From Diphasiastrum complanatum (Eukaryota > Streptophyta > Lycopodiopsida > Lycopodiales > Lycopodiaceae): a stretch of 33,289 nucleotides of DNA. Both the position numbers and the translations under genes were made by a program. The number at the start of each line of letters is the position of its first letter. The first letter of the stretch is position 1. The stretch is from positions 2,288,516 through 2,321,804 of the forward strand of contig CM055102.1 in assembly GCA_029204225.1 (NCBI GenBank), in the 5' to 3' direction. Positions 10,689-21,100 of the stretch are shown here, piece by piece. The notes beneath the pieces are model-generated. The model saw only the letters and a list, made by a program, of their open reading frames with translations, made no database searches and was not told where the DNA came from.

Positions 10689-10850
10689 TTGCCAGCTGCC
10701 ATCTATCAGGTTCGCCTTCAGTATAGTCGACGTAGCAGGCAGGTTCAGTTTTTAGTACAGTGGGATGGTCGTCCTCTTGAGAAGGCCACTTGGGAGCCTA
10801 TTGATGTCTTTTATCATACACCATTATTGGCAGAGCACGCTCGAGCTCTC
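10689..10850 (+). pseudogene. Element 1 chromodomain-like C-terminus
   Basis: The segment from AIYQVRLQYSRR through QFLVQWDGRPLEKATWEP matches the chromodomain signature (hydrophobic strand, then V-x-W-x-G, then ATWE). Chromoviruses carry this module at the integrase C-terminus and in some groups it guides insertion to chromatin. It has no own start and would have been part of the polyprotein. Confidence 0.75.
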
Positions 10851-11043
10851 ATGGCTATAGTTCTCTCCATGACTATTCTTTTATGTTTTGATTGTAGTAA
10901 TTCCTTAGTACTTGATTTACATAGTTATGATACTTTTGGGGTATCTGTTGTGACGACTTATGTCTTCTCCATCAATATTTCCATTAGTTCGTGATTTTTC
11001 AGTATCTAGCATGTTTGTTAGCCGGTGGAGGGCTTTGTTTTTC

Positions 11044-11051
11044 TGCAGGGG
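11044..11051 (+). promoter_or_regulatory. Element 1 possible polypurine tract
   Basis: TGCAGGGG abuts the 3' LTR. It is short for a polypurine tract but correctly placed. A longer purine run, GGTGGAGGG, lies 18 bp further upstream. Confidence 0.45.
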
Positions 11052-11423
11052 AGTTATGGACTTGGCTCATTACATTCGCCGCGTCCATTCTTTTATTCAT
11101 GCATTAGCAGGCCCAAGGGCCCTTTTTTATTCATATATTGGCCTTGGGCCCTATTTGGTCATATTTTTAGGACTTGGTCACGTTGATTTGGAGTGGGGGT
11201 CCTCCTATTGGGAGGGCGCACTATTTTCCCTCCAAATCCTTTTTCCCTCCCTTTTTTGAATCCTTTATTTGATTCAGGGAGAGGGTATAAGTAGGGCAGC
11301 ATTGTATTCCTTTATTCAGTTTATGATGATTGCTCCTCTTTAGCCTCCTTAAGCATTCTCTTTTCATGCTTTCTATCTTAAGTCCTGCTTTCTAGCATAA
11401 CTAGTGAATCTTACCTTGTAACT
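11052..11423 (+). repeat. Element 1, 3' LTR (372 bp)
   Basis: It begins AGTTATGG and ends TTGTAACT, collinear with the 5' LTR. It has CATAACTA in the region where the 5' LTR has a 9-bp gap. The target duplication GCTCT follows at once. Confidence 0.92.
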
Positions 11424-11428
11424 GCTCT
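11424..11428. repeat. Target-site duplication, right copy (GCTCT)
   Basis: Exact match to 6,429-6,433. Confidence 0.85.
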
Positions 11429-11914
11429 AGCCACACCCAAGATTAAGAATTACTATGAATTCAATCAGCCACTAATGATGAGGCTCATAGGCCTACATGT
11501 GGGTATCAAAAGCCCTCACGTCAACTGACTAGAGTAGCTGGTCCACACTGTATTAGGAACAAAATGCATGGACTTTTGACAGCATAAGCCCTAATAAGTT
11601 GTGAAATACCCAAACACACTATGAGCTCCATGTGTGGACCTGATTTGATTAAAATGTGGAGAGAGTGTGTATATGGCAATATCGAATCCCATTCTGATCG
11701 TGCAAAAAAGGACAATTAGGAGCCCATAGGCTGCAATATTGGCTTGACCTAAAATGTGGATGGACTGTGTAAAGATTGTACATAATGATGCCAGTGCAAA
11801 CTATTTCCATTGCAATAACAATAAAAAAGCTGAACCAAGCACATTGTTTGTGTCATGCCATGCTACATCCTTAATTTCATACGCAACCACCTGACTGACG
11901 TATTTATGACCTCG
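11429..11914. other. 3' flank of CFAP52, no gene
   Basis: This is AT-rich sequence between element 1 and the CFAP52 stop codon, and should include the CFAP52 3' UTR on the minus strand. A weak minus-strand frame (11,521-11,715) shows nothing recognisable. Confidence 0.5.
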
Positions 11915-12112
11915 TTATTCGTCATGACTTTGACCACTTTCTTCAGCTGGAACAGGCCTCTCTGGTAATGCTGGAACTGGACTTAACCTGGCTGGACTTG
12001 TATTCTGCACCGGACTACTTGATGTAGAGATAGGGCTCTTGTAATTCCAGATAAAAATTGCTCCATCTTCTCCAACTGAGATTATATTTTGTTGATCTGG
12101 GCTAATTTTTAC
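11915..12112 (-). CDS. CFAP52: CFAP52 last exon
   Basis: The acceptor is GTGCTTTCAG followed by GTAAAAATTAGC. The exon encodes the last WD blade ([20 protein letters not shown], then IWNY), followed by a tail rich in Ser, Pro and Ala that ends ESGQSHDE before TAA at 11,915-11,917. Animal CFAP52 ends within about five residues of the WKY motif, so this tail looks like a lineage extension. It could instead come from a lost downstream splice. Confidence 0.88.
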   Translation of the reverse strand, partial: VKISPDQQNIISVGEDGAIFIWNYKSPISTSSSPVQNTSPARLSPVPALPERPVPAEESGQSHDE

Positions 12113-15100
12113 CTGAAAGCACGATGACCAAGCCTTGTTCCAGAAATTCAAGCAAGAATCGTGCTATTTGCACGTTTAAAAGCAAGTACTACCCTAGACC
12201 GTAAGTAATCGTCATGCTAATGTCAAAGTTGACTTGTATTGGGAAAGAAAAAAAGATCGGTTGAAAAAAAGCAAATTTACTTTTGAAACACGAAGTACCT
12301 AGGGTAGAAAAGTATTCAGCAAACGATAGCCTACCTTTAAAATGGGTTCACTGTGGCCGCGTCCAATAAAGTAGCAATGACCCTCATCATAATTCCACAA
12401 CTTAACTTCTTTGTCGACACCTCCACTCACAAATGCTGTACCATCAGGACTTATATCAATAGACGTTAACTCTGCTGACAAAGATCCATCAATGATCCTG
12501 ATTGCAGAGCAATCATATGCATCCCAGTACGTTATCTGAAAAACAGAACAGCACAGATATCAGAATTAAGCTTTTAAATACAAATAAGAAAAAACTCTTA
12601 TCCGAAAAGATAGTGAATACACATTCAGTGTTAATAAAACTAAAACAAATGCAGCAACATATTCATAAAATTCCACGTTAAACTTTTTCCAGGCATGCAC
12701 AATCTGTATAATCAAAACATGCACATGCTTTTGGGCTTTCTGGATCAAAGAAGTCTCTTTGGAAGGTTGGGGGGTTTCTTGGGAACTTTCCTTTCATATG
12801 TAGTACCGTTTTGTAGTACAGAACGAAACATACCTAAAAAAATTCAAATTTTAGTACAGAGTATCTATGGTCATTTATGTACGGATACAAATTTCCGATA
12901 TTTCATTCTGTACTTATAAGAAACTACAATCAAATATACATTATTTGATTTTTAACGCTAAGAACTTGAAAGAAATTCAATCCACACTGACCAGTCACCA
13001 TACAGAACATGTTCTCATTCTGTATGTATAAGAAATATAAATACGAAAGATGCTTCTATGGAAGTCAAGATAAACTCTTGCTTGATTTTGTAGGTCGGGA
13101 AGCTCATGTTATCCGGAATGAAGATTATAATGTTAATGAGCAAATACACTGGATAAGGTGACAATGGAAAAATAAAGAGCTTTCTATCAATTTTGAAAGT
13201 TAATAGAACATCTCGCTCCTGCTGAGTCTCATGAGTCTTTGTGAAATAATAGAATCACCCCCGAGAAATAAAATCAATCAAGTGCAGATGATGATGAAGG
13301 GATGCTATTACAATTCCACACTCTGATACGCAATCGGTGTGGACGGGGCCCTTGGCTACTCCTACACTCGAGGGCCCCAACTTCAAGGCATTGGGGGAGG
13401 ACTATGATCCTGGCATCTAACCTGACCATCCTGATAGATAGCAAATCTATCCAATGCCTTAGCCTCCTGAATTTTTTTCTCCATTCTTCCACTTGAATAT
13501 GTGTAGGGTCATCATCTAAGAAAACCCACGTGCCTTTCAGTTCAATTCTTACTCATATAGTAAATCTCTGCATTGCTTCAAGTGTTAAAAATTCTATAGT
13601 CAAGGATTCGGCCCATTTTACCCAAAGAAAAAAATGCAAGCATTTTAACTTAAGCTGGAGCCACTTTGATATAAAACCAGATTCAGTGTCCATAATGTAC
13701 ATGGCAGGATCAAGAAAATGAGATATTTTATGTTTGTGATTGAGGCTTGAGTCATGTTAAGCAGAAGAGCATACATTTTCTCAAATGGAATTATAGCTTA
13801 TTTTGAAACCCCTAACAAACACAACTTTTCAAAGATTAACAATAGATTCACTACACCTGAAATAACACTTAGGCCCAACTATAACAAAAGCAACACCTTT
13901 GTTCTTCCTACCTAACATCAAACCTATAATATTAAGAGAGTTGTCAATTGCTTATAAGTAAGAAAAGTGATGTTCCTGCTTTTCTATGTTGTGCTCCAAT
14001 AAAATGTAAAACTGTAGATTTTCCTGGGTAGATGGCTGAGTCACTTGCCTGCAGTGATGTGCTTACAATATTAATGTATGAATAGGGTCTCAAATTAAAT
14101 TTGCTTATGATTGTAATGTACGAACACGGTCTCAAAAAGAGTGTAAAGTGCTGGGAATTTGAGCAAATAGACCGAGGGAAGCCTGATAAGACAGAATAGT
14201 TAGTGGTTCGAGGCATGCTTGGCTATTTTTTGCTATTCACAAAATAAAGATGAGATCTCTTGAACGAAAGAGCTTTGAAACACATCGGATGATTATCAGA
14301 AAATCAGAGGGGTTTTCCGAGGCCTCAAAGATGAATATAAAGTAGAGGTCCAGAGAAACTCGCCTACTACCCTTGAGCAAGCTCTCAAATATGCTCAAAT
14401 CTATGATCGATTCAGTGGGTAGGAAGAGGGTGAGACAACAGCCTCTTTCTGAGCAGCCTCCTCAGAAAGACTTTCAATTTAAAAAGAAATTTTTAAAAAG
14501 AAAGAAAGAAGATAAATTCAAAAGTGAAGCTCCTCAGAAACGCCCTTCACTCATACAACCCTTAAAACCAGAAGATTTTGAGAAAGCCAAACAAGAACGT
14601 TTGTGCTTTGTGTGTATGGGCAAGGGACACACAGTCAGACAGTGTCCCAAGGGGCCCTTCACTAAAAAAGATGAAATAGATAAGAAACAAGTTCATCTTG
14701 TTCAGACTGTAAGTTTCCCCAGTGACTCGGCAGCTTCCGAGATCAAAGTGTATCATGAAGAACACTGTTGCCAGCTGACCTCTGCTATGCTTGCGAGACC
14801 CTTCAGCTTTGGGCCGCATGACCTAGTACGTATGCATGGGAAAGTTGGTAACCAGTCAGTAAGAGTTATGGTTGATGATGGGGCAACCCATAATTTCATC
14901 AACTACACCTTGGTTAAAAAGCTTAACCTACAGAAGTACCTAGTCAGCATAGGTACATAGTTTCAAGAGCTAAGGGTGAAGATAAGAAAATCTGGGAAAC
15001 TATGGTAAGTAACTTAAATCTTGGTATTCAGGGGTACCGAGATGAAATAAACTTTCAGATTATGCACCTCGATCGTATAGACATTGTTCTCGGGAGAGAT

Positions 15101-18100
15101 TGGCTCTACAGTTTAGGACCTTCCCTCCATAGAAATTATCAGGAGAACACCCTCAGCTTTCAGCATAAAGGCTGAGAGATCCAGTTGCATGGGGAGCATG
15201 ATGTTCCCAACAGTCCTATGGTCTGCAGTTCAGAGCTCTGTCAGCTAATCGGAGACGACGACCATCAGGTATTCTTATGTGACTTTCAGTTTATTCCTGA
15301 AGTTTCTATTTCTAGTTCTATACAGCAGAAAATCAGTAAATTAGAAACTTTATTGTCTAAATTTAAAGATGTTTTTCCTGAAGATTTGCCACATGGTTTT
15401 CCACCCAGCAGAGAGGTAGATCATGTAATAAACCTAGTATCAGGTACAACACCTGTTTCTAAACCTCCGTATCGGGTCAGCCGAACAGAGGATGAAGAAA
15501 TAACTAGGCAGTTAACAGATTATCTTGGGAAAGGCCAAATTCAGACCAGTAGTTCACCATGGGCCTCACCAGTCCTATTCGTGAAAAAGAAAGAGGTGTC
15601 TATGCGTCTTTGCGTAGATTACAGAGCCCTCAATAAAGTCACAATAAAGAATAAATATCCTATGCCTCGGGCAGACGAGTTCTTTGATCAACTCGACGGG
15701 GCTATATTTTTTAGTAAAATAGACCTCAGATCGGGATATCATCAAGTCCGTATAAAATCGAAAGATGTCTCAAAAACAGCTTTTAGGACTCGTCACGGTC
15801 ATTATGAATTTAAGGTGATGCCATTTGGGCTAACAAATGCTCCAGCTACCTTTATGACCTTGATGAACAGTGAGTGTCCTTAGACCATACTTGGGTAATT
15901 TGTAGTCGTATTTTTAGATGACATCCTCGTCTACAGCAAAACGAGGAAGGAGCATCTAAAACACCTCAAAAAGGTGTTTCGACTGCTCAAAAAGCATAAG
16001 CTTTATGCTAAACAATCCAAGTGTGAATTCTTCGTTGAAGAAGTAGCATATTTGGGTCACATTATCTCGTCAAATGGGATTAAGATGGAACTGAATAAGG
16101 TTAAAGCCATACTCAGTTGGCTAAGACCTCAGAATATTTTGGAACTTCAGATCTTTCTTGGTTTGGCGGGATATTACAAACGATTTGTCAAGGAATATGC
16201 TCAGATAGCAGTTCCCATGACAAATCTTCTTAAGGGGAAGGGAAAGGAGTTCATTTGGGAGTCCGCACAGCAGGAGAGCTTTGATGCTCTCAAAACAGCC
16301 TTAGCTACAGCACTAGTTTTAAAAGTCGTCGACCCCAATCAGCCATTTGTGGTCGAAACAGATGCTAGTGACTTTGCAGTTGGTGTTGTGCTAACTCAGG
16401 GTGGACGACCAGTTGCGTTCAAGAGTAAAAAACTCGAGCCAGCTCAGACTAGGTACAGTGCCTATGAAAAGGAACTCTTTTCTATAGTCCATGCCCTTAA
16501 GACTTGGAGGCATTATTTGTATGGTGCCAACTTTGAGGTCCTGACAAACTTTGAGGTTCTGAATAAACAACTCAGCCACTTGCAGAGCTGTGACTTTCTT
16601 TGTCCTTGCGATGAAATGAGCCATCTTGGAAAACATGTCTACCACTACCCTAATGAATTGAATCCATTCTGGGTCTTGGGTAGCCCAAGAATAAAATCCA
16701 TAGAGATGCTTTCCCACCTTCCTGTAGGTATCTCAAGGGATGTAGCAAGCCTGGAGGACTTACTCTCTCGGCCTTGTTCACCTGACAAGCCGTGCAACGC
16801 TGGACGTACTCTCTTACATCCCGCTGCAATCGTGGCCATAAATAATGCCTTCCCAAAAGCTCACTGGTCTTATCAATACCAGGGTGCCCTGCGCAGGGAC
16901 TATCATGGCATTCATGAAGTATCTTATGACGAAGATCCTTCACGTCTGGCACGAAAACTCTTCCATTTCTCAATAGCATACCATCCTTCACGGTGTATGT
17001 TAAATATGTACTGGTGTGTGCCTCTACGGAAGCGACAGCCTCGACTGACTCTTCTATTTGGTCGACTACCTTGCGCGCATTAGGCCACACACGCTGACAA
17101 TGCGGGTCCTTTTCTTGAGCCTTCTTAATCTCCTCCATGAGACCACTGTCAACCACAGTAAAGCTCATCTGATGCAGTATACGAGATAGTGCATCAGCGA
17201 CCACATTTTCCTTCCCTCTTCGGAAGCGACTTTCCAAATGAGCTTGGCGGCCCTTCAAATCTGGCTGAGTGCAAAAATACCTTAAAGTATGATGATCTGT
17301 GTACACATAAAACTCGGCGCCATATAAATAATGTCTCCACACCTTGTGCACATGTATAATCGCATACAGCTCTTGCTCGTGTGTAGGATATCTCTGTTGA
17401 GCTGGTGTCAACTTCTTACTCTCAAAGGCCACTGGTCGACCCTCCTTGGCTCAACATTGCACCTAGGGCAATGCCACTTGCATCCGTCTCTAGGTCAAAA
17501 GGTTTCTGGGTATCCACAATCTTGAGAACTGGAGCCGTGGCCACTGACTCCTTCAAGTTCTCAAAACATTGCTGAGCTGCAGCATCCCATCGAATCACAA
17601 TGTTGTTTTTCCTTAACTGGTCCGTTAAAGGAGCAGCTATCTAGGAATAATTTCTAACAAAGTGCCAGTAGAACTTACAAAAGCCTAAGAAAGACTGTAA
17701 TTGGCGTATATCGGCAGGCATCGGCCACTTCTTAACCACAGCCACCTTGGCTGGGTCAACCGAAATACCCTCAGCTATCACTACGTGACCCAAATACTCG
17801 ACACGAGTCTTACACAACTCTGTCTTCTGAGCATTGGCATACAAGACAGAAGCTTGTAACTTGCCCAAAACGGTCTTGAGATGAATCTCATGCTCCTCAA
17901 CCGCTTTACTAAAAACCAATATATCGTCAGTAAAATTGACGACAAATTTGCCCATATGGTCTCGCAAGACATCGCTCATGGGCATCATGAAAGCATCATG
18001 AACGTGGCTGGGGCATTGGTTAACCCAAATGGCATAACCAAGAATTCACAATGACCAAAACGGGTTCGGAAAGCCATCTTCTGGACGTCTTCATCTCGAA

Positions 18101-21100
18101 TCCGTATTTGATGGTATCCACTTTTGAGATCTATCTTACTGAAAATGGTTGCACCTTGCAATGCATCTAGTAGATCATCAATCCTGGGGGCATCGGATAC
18201 CTGTGCTTTACAGTTATCTTATTCGATCCCATGTAATCTACACACATCCGGAAACTACCATCCTTTTTCTTAACAAATGAAATAGGAGAGGCGAAAGGTG
18301 AATAACTCGGACGGATGTACCCCAACTTGAGATACTCCAACATCTTTCTGACTTCCTCTTCCTCTTTTAGGCTCATCCTATAAGGAGGCCTACATACCGG
18401 ACTTGTCCCTGGAACGAGCTCAATACGATGATCAACGTTCCGACTAGGCGGCAATCCCTCTGGCATATTACTAATTAGCACATGTTTAAATTGCGTGGAT
18501 GGACTTCTCCAACTCACTTGCTGGGTCACATCTAGGTTGTAATGCAAATGCATGTGCACTAGGGGATGCAAAAGTAAATGAAGCTTCTTGTGGTTTATTA
18601 GTGAGTGTGCTTATCTGATTATTACCAACATAAGAATCAAAACTAGAATCAACATTCACATAACACAACCACAAATACTGAATCTCCATTCTCTTTATGT
18701 GCATACAGGTAACAAGAGGACCCTCAACAGATGGTCTCTCCCCCTTTAAGACATGAGACATACCCTGTGACTTATACCCATGTGACTTAAAATCTATAGC
18801 GGGCTACTTACTTGCATGCCACCGCTTACCAAGTACAATATCAAACTTAGCTAGTTTAGTAATTTCAAATCTAACTTCTCGGTATATGTCTGAATAGACA
18901 AAGACGCCCGAGAGATTCTTTCATCCCAAACCTCTGTTCCCTTACCATCTGGCATCTCAACAATATACCGGTAATCAGATGGAACAGTAGCCAAGTGAAA
19001 TTTCCTCACCACACAAGAATTGATGATATTATGCAAGGAACCTGTGTCAAACAAGACGAGCACGTCATGACCTTCCAGTTTTCCCCTCATTCGTATTAGT
19101 TCACTATCTGGAAACTGATAAGCTTCCCGCGCCTTGGTGGACAAGTAACAAACTGGTGCCTCTGGAACAAGCTTCCGCACCGAAATAGTCATGACACGAC
19201 GAGTGTCCTCATCATCACTTACCAACAAGTCATCCAAAATTTCCTCATCCTTGCCCTCATCTTGACATTGCATAGTAGGAAGCTTCTTGCCCGTATGTCG
19301 AGGACAATCTTTGAAAAGATGCTTGCCAAGATAGAAAAAGCATAATCCGTCTTTCTTGGCCTTTTCCTTTTGCTCAGGACTGAGGGGAGACTTGTAGTAA
19401 GCACGACGAGCCATAGGAGATCCTGCCTTGCGCTTCAAAGTCTGCTGCATCTGGATAGGATCCTTCTGCAAAAAGCCTTTCTGACCAGCTTGGCCAGACT
19501 TTCGCGAACCCTTCTTCTGAGGCCATCTTGGCGCTCCAGATTCAGTCTTGGTGCGCACATTACCTTGAAAGTTGAGAGCTGTAGCAACTGCCTCTTCTAA
19601 GGTCTTGCACCCTTCATTAAGCACTGAAGGCCTCAACTCTTCACGAAGGCCAAATATGAACTTGTGGACTACCAGCCACTCGGGAATCTTGATAAGCGTC
19701 TCACGATACCTATCAGCATATTCCTGCACCATGTACTACTTCTGACGATGCAAAAGCCAAGCATCCGTCGCACACACATGCTCATGTGGAGGAATAAACT
19801 GAGCTCTGAAAGCTCGCTTAAACTCAAGCCAAGATAGACTTCAACAACTTGCGCCACCACCTGTCAGCAAAATCAGTGAAATGGTAAGCAGCTTTGCGGA
19901 CCCGCCAACCCTCCTCAGTTGGGGACCGTTTCAAATCAAAATACTCTTCCCACTTATGAAACCACTGATCTACGATATTAGTATTGCGTTGGGGAGTGTT
20001 TCCAGCGAAACGGGTAGGTTTAATATCTTTGTCTTCTGGATAGAGTGATGTAACATAGGACGAACAGCAGAAGACGGATAAGGTGGAGCATACTGCGAGG
20101 AAGACGCATAACCACCAGCTACCATCATCGCTCGCATCTCTGCGACGGTCTTTTCCACACTCTCCATGCGAGCTTGCACAGAAGGGGAAGTACTAGTAGG
20201 CGAACGGGCAGCCACTGTAGGCGGATTATGGGCAGGACTGAGCACAGGGCTGGGTGGTGGTGATGGAAGAGCAACAGGTAGACTTAGTGGAATATCTACT
20301 CTATCTTCCTCCATTATGTAATAAAACAGAGACAACACAAAATCAAACTAGAAATTGTACGTAATAAAGCAATGAGAGAAGGCAAATCTGACCATAATTT
20401 TTTCAACTACAAGACAACAAAGAAAGAAAAGAGAAAAGGATGAGCTCTCCCTGGAATCCAAGCAAAGGAATCCCCTCAGAAAAGCGGTAGGCTGTAGGAG
20501 GGCGCTAGAGCGCTCCAATTTCCCACGTTTTTTGGATGCTAATAGATCTTCCAAACAGCGCTGGAATAGATGGAAAAGGTGCGTTAGATCAGTAGCAAAT
20601 TGGTGCCCCCAAAACTCTTCAAGTTTGAAACTATTTCCCTCCTTTTCAGCGCTAGAAAACTGGTATAGGAGGGCGATGGAGCATCTAATTTCTTTTACCA
20701 AGTTTTCTCTTTCAAAACAAGTTGTTGCGGGCTCCTTATATGCAGGAACAACAGCGCTGGAGGTCCATCTTTCTTCTTCAATCTATCTCCCACGTTTTCT
20801 CCCTCAAAACCCCCTCAAAACAAGCAAAATCTGACAATTTCTACACTTTCTCTCTCTAGAAAGACATTTTCTCTCTCTAGAACGAGGCTTTGATACCAAA
20901 TGTCACAAGCCAGTCTCTCCAAGCTCGTGAATCCTAGAAGCCGGTGTGTAGAATGAACCTCCCAACCATAGGCACCCCCTCCTTGAGTCCTTCTACCTGC
21001 TATTCCCGTCAACTGGCACATGGCATCCACCTGTGGGTGATCAGTCCACTTGGCATGCCTGGCCCCTGTGACCTGTGAATACTGAGTGACTCATAGGGTA

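Larger units (their letters stand above)
6434..11423 (+). mobile_element. Element 1: complete-length, dead chromovirus-type Ty3/gypsy retrotransposon
   Basis: A 4,990-bp element is bounded by near-identical direct LTRs and a GCTCT target duplication. In order it has a 5' LTR, an initiator tRNA-Met primer-binding site, a repeat-rich leader, a protease-reverse transcriptase frame, RNase H, integrase, a C-terminal chromodomain-like segment, a short purine tract and the 3' LTR. The order protease-RT-RNase H-integrase-chromodomain places it among plant chromoviruses. Two features are unusual: there is no recognisable Gag capsid or CCHC zinc knuckle, and the RT-RNase H connection is deleted. Stops and frameshifts make it inactive. 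By eye the LTRs differ at about 20 positions plus a 9-bp indel, so the insertion is not recent. Confidence 0.93.
14282..16562 (+). mobile_element. Element 2: gypsy fragment (gag to RNase H), truncated at both ends
   Basis: The fragment enters in the end of the Gag capsid ([27 protein letters not shown]) and passes through a nucleocapsid CCHC knuckle, protease, RT and RNase H. It stops near 16,550, where minus-strand element 3 begins. No LTR, primer-binding site or integrase is present. It lies inside the 12.5-kb CFAP52 intron, opposite in sense to the gene. Confidence 0.9.

Noticed and set aside
13274-13496. Opposed frames in a GC-richer patch
   Set aside because: Neither product resembles a known domain and both are short; noted only as intron content.
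16563-17083. Right part of the long plus-strand frame that starts at 15,974
   Set aside because: Only the part to about 16,545 is gypsy RNase H. The rest is the antisense of element 3 integrase, which has clear motifs on the minus strand.
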